The notes: generated by a model from the sequence alone, not told the origin. A stretch of DNA of 64,000 nucleotides from Rhodoluna limnophila (GCA_945883505.1 CAMCXL010000003.1:62001-126000), one strand, 5' to 3'. Positions 20,636 through 29,825 are shown, counted from the first letter of the stretch. Numbers and translations are program-made.

Positions 20636-21560
20636 AGGTGTGGGGAACAGCGCCTGGCATATTCGCTACGCAGTAAAAGACGGTGTCATGGACTTTATAG
20701 GTTGGCTCGGCGTGGGTGGTTGGCTTGGAGTCTTCGAAGCAGCCGCCCTGGTCGATGGCGATGTCAACAAGGACCGCGCCAGGCTTCATCTTTTTTACCA
20801 GGGCATTAGTAACTAGCTTCGGAGCCTTGGCTCCTGGAATCAAAACAGAGCCAATTACAAGATCAGAGTCCTTGACGGCACGCTCGATCTCAAAGCTGTT
20901 GCTAGCAATAGTCCTAAGTCTTCCGGCATACAAGGCATCCAATTCGCGAAGGCGGTTTAGGTTGTTGTCCAAAACGGTGACTTCTGCTCCCATGCCGATT
21001 GCTACAGCGATCGAGTTAGTTCCCGCTACACCGCCACCCAAAACTGTGACTCTTGCAGGTCTGGTTCCTGGTACTCCACCGAGCAGCATTCCGTTGCCTC
21101 CGTTTTGACGAAGCAAAGTGTTGGCGCCAACTAAGGGGGCAAGGCGACCGGCGACTTCTGACATAGGGGCTAGCAGTGGAAGCTGCCTGGAAGGAAGCTG
21201 AACCGTTTCGTAGGCGATTGCGGTCACTTTTTTGGAGACCAGTTCCTTGGTTAGCGGAAGATCGGCCGCCAGGTGAAGATAAGTGAAAAGAGTTAGGCCA
21301 TCGCGAAGGTGCGGATACTCAGAGGCGATTGGCTCTTTGACCTTTAGAACTAGATCGGCTGCTGACCAGGTTGCTGCGGCGTCGGAGGTGATGGTCGCGC
21401 CGGCTTCTTTATACTCTTGATCCGAGATTGCAGAGCCTAAACCAGCGCCGGTTTCAACGAAGAGTTGGTGGCCGGAGGCAACCAGCTCATGAACACCGGC
21501 TGGGGTTATGGCCACCCGGTACTCATTATTTTTGACCTCTTTGGGAACCGAGATCTTCAT
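20445..21560 (-). CDS. ald: Alanine dehydrogenase
   Basis: NAD-dependent enzyme interconverting L-alanine and pyruvate plus ammonium. The 371-residue length from ATG 21560 (protein MKISVPKEVKNNEYRVAIT) is exactly typical; upstream in-frame starts would add an unrelated leader, and AGGAGA sits just before this ATG. Seen motifs include MSEVAGRLA, the NAD-binding GGGVAGTNSIAVAIGMGA, and ALTNATLPYV. It overlaps the convergent FtsK-like gene by 191 bases. In this neighbourhood it could recycle alanine made by a pyruvate-dependent putrescine aminotransferase, releasing ammonium; that link is inference. Confidence 0.95.
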   Translation of the reverse strand: MKISVPKEVKNNEYRVAITPAGVHELVASGHQLFVETGAGLGSAISDQEYKEAGATITSDAAATWSAADLVLKVKEPIASEYPHLRDGLTLFTYLHLAADLPLTKELVSKKVTAIAYETVQLPSRQLPLLAPMSEVAGRLAPLVGANTLLRQNGGNGMLLGGVPGTRPARVTVLGGGVAGTNSIAVAIGMGAEVTVLDNNLNRLRELDALYAGRLRTIASNSFEIERAVKDSDLVIGSVLIPGAKAPKLVTNALVKKMKPGAVLVDIAIDQGGCFEDSKPTTHAEPTYKVHDTVFYCVANMPGAVPHTSTYALTNATLPYVKAIANLGWKTALKADSSLALGLNTFDGAIVNEPVAVAHQLPSKSLASALA

Positions 21561-21736
21561 GGATTTCTCCTGCTTGACTTCTGGTGGGGGCCAACTGGCC
21601 ACCTCAACCACAATACCTTCTGGCGGGGGTCGGGGGTTTTTCTCGGGAAGCTCCCCACTAGTTCGCAGGAATTGCCTCGGGCACGCCGAGAAGAAATTGA
21701 AGGTTTTTGGACTTTTGGGCTAATTATTTATGGCAG

Positions 21737-21746
21737 GATAATCCAA
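21737..21746 (+). promoter_or_regulatory. Candidate -10/operator element before potD
   Basis: In the 251-base divergent gap between ald and potD, GATAAT (21737-21742) is a good -10 hexamer 70 bases before the potD ATG. It is the start of ATAATCCAA (21738-21746), the 9-mer also found in the palindrome before the aminobutyraldehyde dehydrogenase. Here only one half of the inverted repeat is present. A small dyad CTCGG/CCGAG lies at 21676-21690. The -35 is poor. Nothing else was recognised in this gap. Confidence 0.4.
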
Positions 21747-21811
21747 TAAGAGGCCTGAGTCTTTTCGGTCTCCTACCTTGTTTCCTTTTGATGAAAATAG
21801 GAGTAGTCCAG

Positions 21812-23068
21812 ATGAAAGACCCAAACTCACTTCCCCAAGACCCAATGATGGCTGAACTTGTCAAGATGGCAAGACGAAAGCAACTCACCAGAAGAACTGC
21901 TTTGGCAGGTGCGGCTGGTACTGTCACCGCACTGGGTCTGGCTGCTTGTGCTCCTGCGAGCGAGACTGGAGAAACCGAAGCGCCAGTTGCGGCACAGGAT
22001 CTTTCTGACACCGAAAAGATTTTGGTCTGGGATAACTGGACCGAGTACATGGACCTCTCAGAAGATGAGACATCTCGTCCAACCCTCGAAAGATTCGAGG
22101 CTCAGACCGGCATCAAGGTTGAGTACCTAGAGACTTACCTAGACAACGACGAGTACTTCGCAATTGTGAAAGATCAGCTTGCACTCGGTCAAGACATCGG
22201 TGTTGACCTAGTGTGCCCAACCGAATGGATGGCTGCTCGCTGGGTTTCAAATGGCTACTCACAGAAACTTGATGCAGCCAACATTCCAAACAAGGCAAAC
22301 CTCGCTCCGGCTTACCTGGGTGCTTCTTATGACCCAAACCGCGACTTCACAATGCCTTACCAGGGAATCCTGGGCGGAATTGCTTACAACAAGCAGCTCT
22401 ACCAAGACCTAACCGGTAAGGAAGCTCCTCAGACCGTTGATGACCTATGGGCCGATGAGCTAAACGGTCGAGTTGTGGTCCTATCCGAAATGCGCGACAC
22501 CGTTGGTTTGATTGCTCTTTCTGAGGGCATCGATATCGCAAGCGAATCCTCATTCACCGAAGATGCCTACATGAACATCATCGATAAGGTTGCAGGTTTG
22601 TATGCCGATGGCAAGATCCGCAACATCGAGGGCAACGAGTACACCAAGGGCTTTAGAAATGGCGACTACGTAGCTGGAATCGTTTGGTCCGGAGACGTCG
22701 TTCAGATGAACTTCTCAAAGAAAACTCGAGACATGTTCGGATTCTTCTTGCCTCAGTCTGGTGGAACAATTTCTTCTGACGTGTTTACAGTTCCAATTGG
22801 AGCCACTCACAAGAAAAACGCCGAAGCTCTGATCAACTACTACTACGACCCAGTAAACGCAGCAGAACTAGCGGCATGGGTTAACTACATCACCCCGGTA
22901 GCTGGAGCCTATGACGAGGCAATCAAGCTCGATCCAGAGCTAGCCGAGAACAACTTGATTTTCCCAAGCGAGGAGTTCTTGTCATTAACTCATGCGTTCC
23001 GCGCACTTAGCCCACAGGAAGAGCAGACCTTCTCAACTGCTTGGCAGCGTATTCTTCTGGGCGCTTAG
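21812..23068 (+). CDS. potD: Spermidine/putrescine ABC transporter substrate-binding lipoprotein
   Basis: Extracytoplasmic binding protein of the PotD/PotF family, 418 residues. The start ATG 21812 is chosen because AGGAG lies eight bases upstream and the protein then has a proper signal: twin arginines (Arg27-Arg28, TRRTALAGAAG), a hydrophobic stretch, and the lipobox LAAC with Cys46. This is a Tat-type lipoprotein signal. The mature part has the family motifs LVWDNWTEY and YLETYLDNDEYFA. It heads a potDABC operon whose next gene begins at the base after the stop. Confidence 0.93.
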   Translation: MKDPNSLPQDPMMAELVKMARRKQLTRRTALAGAAGTVTALGLAACAPASETGETEAPVAAQDLSDTEKILVWDNWTEYMDLSEDETSRPTLERFEAQTGIKVEYLETYLDNDEYFAIVKDQLALGQDIGVDLVCPTEWMAARWVSNGYSQKLDAANIPNKANLAPAYLGASYDPNRDFTMPYQGILGGIAYNKQLYQDLTGKEAPQTVDDLWADELNGRVVVLSEMRDTVGLIALSEGIDIASESSFTEDAYMNIIDKVAGLYADGKIRNIEGNEYTKGFRNGDYVAGIVWSGDVVQMNFSKKTRDMFGFFLPQSGGTISSDVFTVPIGATHKKNAEALINYYYDPVNAAELAAWVNYITPVAGAYDEAIKLDPELAENNLIFPSEEFLSLTHAFRALSPQEEQTFSTAWQRILLGA

Positions 23069-24199
23069 TTGGCCGCGGAGTTCGTAGCTCGAGGTGCGGA
23101 TCTTGAGCTAGTCGGAATCAGGAAAGAATTTCCTGGATTCGTCGCAATCGAAGACCTGGATTTGAAGATCCCAGCGGGCGAATTCTTCGCCCTGCTGGGC
23201 CCTTCCGGTTGCGGAAAAACTACAACTCTGCGTTTGGTTGCAGGTCTAGATTCGCCCACTAAGGGCAAGATTCTGATTGGCAATAAGGACGTAACCGCTG
23301 ATAAGCCCCACGAGCGTCCTGTGAACACCGTGTTCCAGAATTACGCTCTGTTTCCGCATATGTCGGTAGTGGAAAACGTTGCTTTTGGCTTGAAGCAGCG
23401 AAAAGTTTCGGACCCCATGCCCAAGGCAGTCGATGCTCTAAAGCTCGTTGAGCTTGAGCACTTGGCACAGCGACGACCACAGCAGCTCTCCGGAGGGCAG
23501 CAACAGCGCGTGGCATTGGCAAGAGCCTTAGTGAACCGACCATCGCTGTTGCTACTTGACGAGCCACTCGGAGCACTGGATCTAAAACTTAGACGTCAGA
23601 TGCAAGTTGAGCTCAAGGCAATCCAGATGGAAGTTGGGCTAACTTTCTTGCACGTGACCCACGACCAGGAAGAGGCAATGGACATGGCCGACACCGTTGC
23701 GGTTATGAATAAGGGTCGCATCGAGCAGATGGGTGCTCCAGAGGCGCTATACGAAAGACCCAAGACCATCTTTGTGTCCAAGTTCTTGGGCCAGTCCAAC
23801 TTGTTTGTGGGAGATGTAGCCGAGTCAAACGCCGACTCGGTAAGCATCAACGTTGCAGGAAACAAGATCACTGTGCCAACCAAGCGAGCCGAGAAGACAA
23901 CCGGCAAGATTGTAATCGGTGTTAGACCGGAGAAAGCAACTTTCCACGAGGACCAGGCCCCTGAAGCATCTTCCGGCTTGAACGTCATTGGCCCAGGAAA
24001 GATTATTGACATCCGATTCACCGGCGTTAGCAACCAGTACCTAATCGAAGTTCCTCAAATAGGTAACATCACGGTATTTGCGCAAAATGTCGGCAAGTCT
24101 CCCGTGACCGAACTCGGTGCCAAGGTATGGGTTAGCTGGAAGGTAGAGCACAGCTTTGGACTTTCTGATCTTCCAGTCGACAACGGTGAGGGTAAGTAA
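23069..24199 (+). CDS. potA: Polyamine ABC transporter ATP-binding protein
   Basis: Cytoplasmic ATPase of the importer, 376 residues. Walker A GPSGCGKT is at 44-51, the ABC signature LSGGQQQR near 140, Walker B LLLLDEPLGALD near 162, and the H-loop histidine in THDQEEAM. The C-terminal TOBE-type domain (about 280-360) is the regulatory region usual in PotA. The start is TTG immediately after the potD stop. The family assignment rests on both sequence and the potDABC order. Confidence 0.93.
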   Translation: MAAEFVARGADLELVGIRKEFPGFVAIEDLDLKIPAGEFFALLGPSGCGKTTTLRLVAGLDSPTKGKILIGNKDVTADKPHERPVNTVFQNYALFPHMSVVENVAFGLKQRKVSDPMPKAVDALKLVELEHLAQRRPQQLSGGQQQRVALARALVNRPSLLLLDEPLGALDLKLRRQMQVELKAIQMEVGLTFLHVTHDQEEAMDMADTVAVMNKGRIEQMGAPEALYERPKTIFVSKFLGQSNLFVGDVAESNADSVSINVAGNKITVPTKRAEKTTGKIVIGVRPEKATFHEDQAPEASSGLNVIGPGKIIDIRFTGVSNQYLIEVPQIGNITVFAQNVGKSPVTELGAKVWVSWKVEHSFGLSDLPVDNGEGK

Positions 24200-24202
24200 G
24201 TA

Positions 24203-25111
24203 ATGGCGACGCTGGCTTTGAAGCCCCAAAAGCTTGCTACCGCTCAACCGAAAAAATCGCGAATCGTTTTACTGCTTCTGCTGCCTGGGCTGATTTATCT
24301 GGGTTTATTTTTCATCACGCCCTTTGCCGCACTAATTACAACCTCTCTGCAACAGCCGGTTCTAGGCGGAGGAATCGGTCAGTATCAGCCAGGTTTGGAA
24401 TTTGGAAACTATGCGTTTGTGGTGGGGGAGTATCTCGAGCAGATTATTCGATCTTTCATTTACGCGACCGTAGCAACTTTGCTGGCCTTAGCCTTTAGCT
24501 ACCCAATTGCATACTTCATTGGAGTCAAAGCCAGAAACTACCCGATACTTCAGGGGTTGATGCTGACACTAGTTATTGCCCCTTTCTTTATCAGCTTCCT
24601 GCTTAGAACTTTTGCTTGGAAAGAAATCTTCGGACAAGATTCTTGGGTGTCAAACCTACTTCGCGACACCGGGCTAATGGCGGATAACGAGTTTCTGCTT
24701 GGAACGCCGCTGGTGGTTATTTTTGGTTTGACCTACAACTTCATTCCATTCATGACCTTGCCGCTATATACAAACCTGGAGCGGTTGGACACAGCCTTAC
24801 TTGAAGCAGGAAGCGACCTTTACGCAAAGCCAGCAAGCACCTTCTGGAAAGTCACTTTTCCTCTTTCAATTCCTGGAATTACCTCCGGAACCCTGTTGAC
24901 GTTCATTCCCATAGCCGGCGACTACGTAACGGCGAGCCGATCATTCCTGGGTAGCCCCAATACCGCGATGCTCGGAAACGTCATTGAATCCAATTTCTTG
25001 CGCATCCAGGACTACCCGAGCGCTGCCGCGCTCTCGGTGATGCTTATGGCAGCGATTGTGGTCCTGGTTTCGATATACATCCGTCGAACCGGAACGGAGG
25101 ATCTACTGTGA
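24203..25111 (+). CDS. potB: Polyamine ABC transporter permease (PotB type)
   Basis: Inner-membrane permease of 302 residues with six predicted helices. The first helix follows a basic N-terminus (LLLLLLPGLIYLGLFF). The EAA loop that docks on the ATPase reads EAGSDLYAKPASTFWKVTFPLS (about 201-222). Resembles PotB/PotH. The last codon overlaps the potC GTG by four bases (GTGA). Confidence 0.9.
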   Translation: MATLALKPQKLATAQPKKSRIVLLLLLPGLIYLGLFFITPFAALITTSLQQPVLGGGIGQYQPGLEFGNYAFVVGEYLEQIIRSFIYATVATLLALAFSYPIAYFIGVKARNYPILQGLMLTLVIAPFFISFLLRTFAWKEIFGQDSWVSNLLRDTGLMADNEFLLGTPLVVIFGLTYNFIPFMTLPLYTNLERLDTALLEAGSDLYAKPASTFWKVTFPLSIPGITSGTLLTFIPIAGDYVTASRSFLGSPNTAMLGNVIESNFLRIQDYPSAAALSVMLMAAIVVLVSIYIRRTGTEDLL

Positions 25112-25911
25112 GTCGATTCAGCCTCGGTAAGTACCTGCTTCCGACTTATACGGTCTTAGCCTTTGTATTCCTCATGATTCCGATCGCCTATACATTTGTT
25201 TTTTCTTTCAACGATCCGTTCAAGAACACAACCGGTTGGCAGGGCTTCACCTTTGACAACTGGACCGGGGTTTGCAACAACATTGATGTTTGCTTGGCTT
25301 TTGGAAACTCGGTACTGATTGCAACCACAGCGACCACAGTCTCGACCATTTTGGGCACCATGTTGGCAATTGCTGTCACCAGATACGAATTCAAGTTCCG
25401 CTCGTCGACAAACCTTTTGTTGTTCTTGCCGCTTGCAACCCCCGAGGTAGTAATGGGTGCGGGACTTGCCGCACAGTTTTTGAACGCCGGTATCCCAAAG
25501 GGCATCGGAACTGTGATTGTTGCGCACATCCTATTTACCTTGAGCTTTGTGGTTGTGACCGTGAAGGCTCGAATCGCCACCTTAGATCCCAAGCTCGAAG
25601 AAGCCGGTCGAGACCTTTACGCCCCTCCAATTCGAGTCTTTACCAAGATCACCCTTCCACTGCTACTTCCAGGAATCATGGCCGCCTCACTTTTAGCCTT
25701 CGCACTAAGTTTTGATGACTACATCATCACGGCGTTTAACTCAGGAACCGAAGTGACTTTCCCGAAGTATGTCTTTGCCGCCGCCGTTCGAGGAATCCCA
25801 CCGGAGGCAAACGTGATTGGTTCCGCAGTGTTTTTCTTTGCCATTGCTCTGGTTCTGGTTTTCCAGATCGGCGGAGCAATGAGAGCAAAGTCCCTTGCTA
25901 AAAAGAACTAG
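25108..25911 (+). CDS. potC: Polyamine ABC transporter permease (PotC type)
   Basis: Second permease, 267 residues, six predicted helices, with the EAA loop EAGRDLYAPPIRVFTKITLP near 165. The motif FDDYIITAFNSG is characteristic of PotC/PotI. The start is GTG overlapping potB. Its stop codon interlocks with that of the convergent aminotransferase in the shared tetranucleotide CTAG (25908-25911), so no separate terminator exists. Confidence 0.9.
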   Translation: MSRFSLGKYLLPTYTVLAFVFLMIPIAYTFVFSFNDPFKNTTGWQGFTFDNWTGVCNNIDVCLAFGNSVLIATTATTVSTILGTMLAIAVTRYEFKFRSSTNLLLFLPLATPEVVMGAGLAAQFLNAGIPKGIGTVIVAHILFTLSFVVVTVKARIATLDPKLEEAGRDLYAPPIRVFTKITLPLLLPGIMAASLLAFALSFDDYIITAFNSGTEVTFPKYVFAAAVRGIPPEANVIGSAVFFFAIALVLVFQIGGAMRAKSLAKKN

Positions 25912-27266
25912 CTGAATAGCGCCCTTGTGGCATCCCTGAAGTGCTCGGTGTGGCGCTTTACATCTTCCAAGGTTGTGGCCGGAGAAATCAGCGCCATGTT
26001 GTGAAATGGCGTCATCAAAATCCCGCGGTTTAGGGCGTGCAGGTGAAGATACTGCTGAAGTTCAAAGTCATCCGCGTCGGCTGCTTCCTTACCGGTTCTT
26101 GGGGCGGTTGGTCTAAAGCTGTATTCGGCTCGAGCTCCAAGCTGGGATACCTGCCAGGGAATCTGGAATTGGTCGATAATGGCTTGAACATCTTGCGTCC
26201 AAATAGTGCAAAGTTCTTCCATTTTCTTGAAGGCTTCCTCGGTTAGGACTTTTGTTAAGGTGGCCCTTACAGCTGCCATCGACAGTGCGTTTCCTGCCAA
26301 GGTTCCGCCGATGCCACCAACATCGATGTGTTCTAAGTTCAAGCTTGCTGCGATTCGGGCGGCAAGATCTTTGGTCATGCCAAAAGCACCTGCAGGGATT
26401 CCGGCTCCAATTGTTTTACCAAGCACCACAGCATCCGGGGAAAGATTTCTTCGCTTCGTCATTCCACCCACGCCTTCTGAAAGAGTGTGAGTCTCATCGT
26501 GAATCAAGATCACGTCGTACTTTGTCGCAAGTTCCCTAAGACCCTCTAGGTAGCCAGGCTCTGGCAAGACAATTCCGATGTTGGTCATGGCAGGCTCAAT
26601 AAGGGCAGCAGCCACTTCCCCAGAAGCAAAAGCTTTTTCCGCGGCCTCAAGATCGTTGAATGAAACCACCCAGGTGGTTTCGTGTAGCTCTACCGGTGCA
26701 CCGATATTGTTGACTCGACTTACAGTGTTTCCTTGGTCATCCAGGTTTGCAAAGGTCTCGTCCACGGTTCCGTGGTAGCAGTAGTCGTGAATCAAGATCT
26801 TTCTGCGGCCCGTTATGTGTCTGGCATAGCGGATGATGTGGCGGTTGGCATCGGTTGCTGTGAGAGTGAACTGCCACTTCTCAACGCCGAAGCGATCTGC
26901 CAGAGTCTGGGCCGCAATGGCAGCATCCTCGGTTGGAAGCATCAAGGTAATGCCTTTTTCGAGCTGATTCTTGATTGCCGTTATGGAAGCATCGGGGGAG
27001 TGACCAACCATGGCACCGGTGTCGCCCAGACAAAAATCAACGTAGTCGTTGCCGTCAACATCGGAAAAGTGTGCACCCTTGGCAGTTTTCACATAGACCG
27101 GATACGGTCCTGGCCACTTAGCCATCCAAGACATCGGAACACCATTCATCATGGGTCCAGCTGCTTTGTCGTGGAGCTTTTTAGACTCCGGGTTTTGTTT
27201 GATGAAGAGCTCGACCTCTTCGTCAAACAGCTTTTTTAGTCGCTCTGGATTTGAAAAAGAAGTCAT
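25908..27266 (-). CDS. Class III aminotransferase of GSA-aminomutase-like type, substrate unknown
   Basis: A 452-residue PLP enzyme. The conserved DETHTLSEGVGG carries the PLP-ring aspartate, and Lys284 in LGKTIGAGIPAGAFG is the Schiff-base lysine. These features resemble glutamate-1-semialdehyde 2,1-aminomutase, but the N-terminus and C-terminus differ from HemL, and the neighbours are a polyamine importer and gabT. A catabolic transaminase for a polyamine-derived or beta/gamma-amino acid is therefore more likely than haem synthesis. It ends in CTAG shared with potC and starts 18 bases after gabT on the same strand, so the two probably form one unit. Confidence 0.75.
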   Translation of the reverse strand: MTSFSNPERLKKLFDEEVELFIKQNPESKKLHDKAAGPMMNGVPMSWMAKWPGPYPVYVKTAKGAHFSDVDGNDYVDFCLGDTGAMVGHSPDASITAIKNQLEKGITLMLPTEDAAIAAQTLADRFGVEKWQFTLTATDANRHIIRYARHITGRRKILIHDYCYHGTVDETFANLDDQGNTVSRVNNIGAPVELHETTWVVSFNDLEAAEKAFASGEVAAALIEPAMTNIGIVLPEPGYLEGLRELATKYDVILIHDETHTLSEGVGGMTKRRNLSPDAVVLGKTIGAGIPAGAFGMTKDLAARIAASLNLEHIDVGGIGGTLAGNALSMAAVRATLTKVLTEEAFKKMEELCTIWTQDVQAIIDQFQIPWQVSQLGARAEYSFRPTAPRTGKEAADADDFELQQYLHLHALNRGILMTPFHNMALISPATTLEDVKRHTEHFRDATRALFS

Positions 27267-27284
27267 TAGAAGTAGGTTCCTCGC

Positions 27285-28619
27285 TTAGAGGGCTGCGATT
27301 CCCGCCTCTATGATATCGAGCGCTTCGTTCAGCAGCTCGTCGGTGATCGCAAGCGGAGGTAGGAAACGAATGACGTTTCCGTAAGTTCCAGCTGAGAGGA
27401 CAACAACTCCGTTTGAGTGTGCGTGCTTGGAAACGGCTTCGACTGCCTTCGGGTTTGGATTCATGGTTCCAGGCTCCACAAACTCGATGGCCTGCATGGC
27501 GCCGCGACCGCGAACATCTCCCATGACGGGGTATTTAGTCTTCATAACCTCTAGACGAGGACGAAGAATTCTTTCGATTCTTTCGGCTTGTTCAATTACT
27601 CCGCCAGCTTCCAGCTGAGATAGCACTGCTACCGCTGCAGCTGCTGCAACCGGGTTACCTCCGTAGGTGCCACCTAGCCCACCGGGGTGTGAAGCATCCA
27701 TGATCTCGGCTCGACCGGTGACAGCCGAGATTGGCATACCGCCAGCGATTCCCTTTGCGATTATTACTAGGTCTGGCTCGAAGCCTTCTTCCCACTCGCT
27801 TGCAAACCACTTACCGGTTCTTGCGATACCGGACTGAACTTCGTCGGCAACCATCACGATGCCATTTTTCTTGGCCCAGTCAGCAATGGTTTTTAGGAAT
27901 CCAGGAGCTGGAACGATAAATCCACCCTCGCCCTGAACTGGCTCGATAACTACAGCAGCTAGTGACTCAGCTCCGAGACGCTTTTCCATATAGGTAATCG
28001 CACGTCTTGCTGCTTCTTCACCCGTCATACCCTCTGGGTCGCGGTAAGGGTAAGACATCGGAACGTGGGTTACACCCGGCGCAAATGGTCCAAAGCCGGT
28101 GTTGTATGGGTGGGCCTTAAAGTTCATTGCCATGGTCAAGTTGGTGCGTCCATGGTAGGCGTGATCGAATACTGCGATCTCGCCACGGCCGGTGTGTTTG
28201 CGGGCAATCTTTACTGCATTTTCAACCGCTTCGGCTCCGGAGTTAAACAACGCCGAGCGCTTTTCAAAGTTTCCTGGGGTGTGCCGATTTAGAATCTCGC
28301 AAACCTGGATGTAGGGAACATAGGGTGTAACGGTAAAGAGGCTATGGGTGAGCTTTTGAACCTGTTCCATGACTGCGTCGACTACCTGCTGATTGGTGTG
28401 TCCTATGGTTACAACACCGATACCGCTTCCAAGGTCAATTAGCTGGTTCCCGTCCACATCGATCAAGATGGCGCCGTGGGCGCGCTCGATGTACACCGGA
28501 AGCAGGGTGCCAACACCGTGGCTTACTTCCTGCAGCTTCCTTTTATGCAGTTCCTGGGACTTAGGTCCTGGAATGGCGGTCACTAATTTACGCTCTTGGG
28601 CGATTTCTAGAGTGGTCAT
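27285..28619 (-). CDS. gabT: 4-aminobutyrate aminotransferase
   Basis: Converts GABA and 2-oxoglutarate to succinate semialdehyde and glutamate. The 444-residue class III aminotransferase has NSGAEAVENAVKIARKHTGR, the AYHGRTNLTMAM loop, the PLP aspartate in VMVADEVQSGIARTGKWFA, and PLP lysine Lys289 (IIAKGIAGG). The substrate assignment follows close resemblance to actinobacterial GabT and the context of GABA-forming genes. It is divergent from dxr with only 53 bases between the two starts. Confidence 0.88.
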   Translation of the reverse strand: MTTLEIAQERKLVTAIPGPKSQELHKRKLQEVSHGVGTLLPVYIERAHGAILIDVDGNQLIDLGSGIGVVTIGHTNQQVVDAVMEQVQKLTHSLFTVTPYVPYIQVCEILNRHTPGNFEKRSALFNSGAEAVENAVKIARKHTGRGEIAVFDHAYHGRTNLTMAMNFKAHPYNTGFGPFAPGVTHVPMSYPYRDPEGMTGEEAARRAITYMEKRLGAESLAAVVIEPVQGEGGFIVPAPGFLKTIADWAKKNGIVMVADEVQSGIARTGKWFASEWEEGFEPDLVIIAKGIAGGMPISAVTGRAEIMDASHPGGLGGTYGGNPVAAAAAVAVLSQLEAGGVIEQAERIERILRPRLEVMKTKYPVMGDVRGRGAMQAIEFVEPGTMNPNPKAVEAVSKHAHSNGVVVLSAGTYGNVIRFLPPLAITDELLNEALDIIEAGIAAL

Positions 28620-28625
28620 GGTTAG

Positions 28626-28631
28626 ATTCTA
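28626..28631 (-). promoter_or_regulatory. -10 box for a leaderless gabT transcript
   Basis: On the minus strand TAGAAT, a one-mismatch -10 hexamer, is followed by six bases (CTAACC) and then the gabT ATG. This places the expected transcription start on the A of the start codon. No Shine-Dalgarno is present in the gap. The -35 is not evident. Confidence 0.5.
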
Positions 28632-28672
28632 CGCCTGTCTATTTATGGGCGCTGGCATGCCAATATGGGTAA

Positions 28673-29764
28673 ATGCGCCGAGTCATTATCTTGGGATCCA
28701 CTGGATCCATTGGCACCCAGGCCATTGAGGTCATTGATAAAAACCCCGATAAATTCCAAGTCGTGGGACTTTCCGCCGGCAGCAATGCGGCGGCCCTAGA
28801 AGCCCAGCGGGCTCATTTTTCTTTGGCGGAATCAAAGGCAGTTTTGGGCTCGGCGGCTGCGACTTTACTGGTGGAGGAAACCGAAGCCGATGTAGTTCTA
28901 AATGGCATAACCGGTTCGATTGGTCTGGCGCCAACCCTGGCTGCCCTTAGAACCGGAAAGACTCTTGCGCTTGCAAATAAAGAGTCACTAATTGTTGGCG
29001 GCCAGTTAGTCACGAAGTTGGCAGCCCCGGGACAAATTGTCCCGGTTGATTCTGAGCACTCCGCGATAGCCCAGTGCCTGAGGTCTGGATCAAATAAAGA
29101 AGTAAAGAAATTAATCCTGACCGCCTCCGGCGGACCATTTCGAGGATTTTCAAAGCAGCAGCTTGCCAAGGTGAGCCCGGCCGAGGCACTGGCTCACCCC
29201 ACCTGGGTGATGGGTCAGGTTGTCACAACTAACTCGGCGTCACTTGTCAATAAGGGCCTCGAGCTTATTGAAGCTCACCTATTGTTTGATGTTGCATTTG
29301 ACCAAATAGAAGTGACTGTTCATCCACAGTCGGTCATTCACTCGATGGTGGAGTTTGTGGACGGGTCGGTTATTGCTCAGGCATCGCCACCAGATATGAA
29401 ACTACCAATTGCCCTTGGATTATCTTGGCCCGATCGCTTGGATCAAGTTTCTATTCCAGTGGATTGGAGTAAATCTCACTCCTGGCAGTTTGAGCCACTT
29501 GACGAAAGCGTTTTTACGGCGGTTGCGCTCGCAAGGCAGGTTGGAAAAGCCGGTAAGAGTTATCCGGCTGTTTATAACGCAGCCAATGAGCAAGCCGTGC
29601 TGGCTTTCCACAGCGGCGCGATTAGCTTTGATCAAATAACCGAATTAATTGCTCGTGCGGTTGATGCTCACCAGCCCGATGGTGAGCTAACTCTGGAATC
29701 GCTGTTGGCAGCTGAGAAGTGGGCCAGGGACAGAACTGACGCCCAGATTGCTAAGGCCTGCTAG
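28673..29764 (+). CDS. dxr: 1-deoxy-D-xylulose-5-phosphate reductoisomerase
   Basis: Second step of the MEP isoprenoid pathway, making 2-C-methyl-D-erythritol 4-phosphate with NADPH. The 363-residue protein begins with the nucleotide-binding GSTGSIGTQ, has the NKESLI motif, the metal-binding VDSEHSA segment, the flexible loop region HPTWVMGQ, and [11 protein letters not shown]. It is slightly shorter than the usual 380-400 residues. No Shine-Dalgarno is apparent before the ATG. ispG of the same pathway lies two genes downstream. Confidence 0.95.
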   Translation: MRRVIILGSTGSIGTQAIEVIDKNPDKFQVVGLSAGSNAAALEAQRAHFSLAESKAVLGSAAATLLVEETEADVVLNGITGSIGLAPTLAALRTGKTLALANKESLIVGGQLVTKLAAPGQIVPVDSEHSAIAQCLRSGSNKEVKKLILTASGGPFRGFSKQQLAKVSPAEALAHPTWVMGQVVTTNSASLVNKGLELIEAHLLFDVAFDQIEVTVHPQSVIHSMVEFVDGSVIAQASPPDMKLPIALGLSWPDRLDQVSIPVDWSKSHSWQFEPLDESVFTAVALARQVGKAGKSYPAVYNAANEQAVLAFHSGAISFDQITELIARAVDAHQPDGELTLESLLAAEKWARDRTDAQIAKAC

Positions 29765-29812
29765 TTTCCCCAGAATCACTCGCCACACCCAAAAGATTTC
29801 GATTAGTTGAAG

Positions 29813-29818
29813 TAGGTT
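29813..29818 (+). promoter_or_regulatory. -10 box for a near-leaderless transcript of the site-2 protease gene
   Basis: TAGGTT matches TAnnnT and is followed by seven bases before the GTG start at 29826. The 61-base gap after dxr has no Shine-Dalgarno at the usual distance. Confidence 0.4.
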
Positions 29819-29825
29819 TGTTGGC

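Noticed and set aside
21707..21811. Longer potD reading frame starting at 21707
   Set aside because: It would add 35 residues before the twin-arginine lipoprotein signal. The ATG at 21812 has a well-spaced AGGAG and gives a normal signal peptide.
25156..25592. Open frames of 123 and 134 codons antisense to potC
   Set aside because: They overlap a clearly conserved permease and show no family features or ribosome-binding site.
16196..28619. Genomic island or mobile element around the polyamine genes
   Set aside because: No integrase, transposase, tRNA target, direct repeats or visible composition change was found at the borders.
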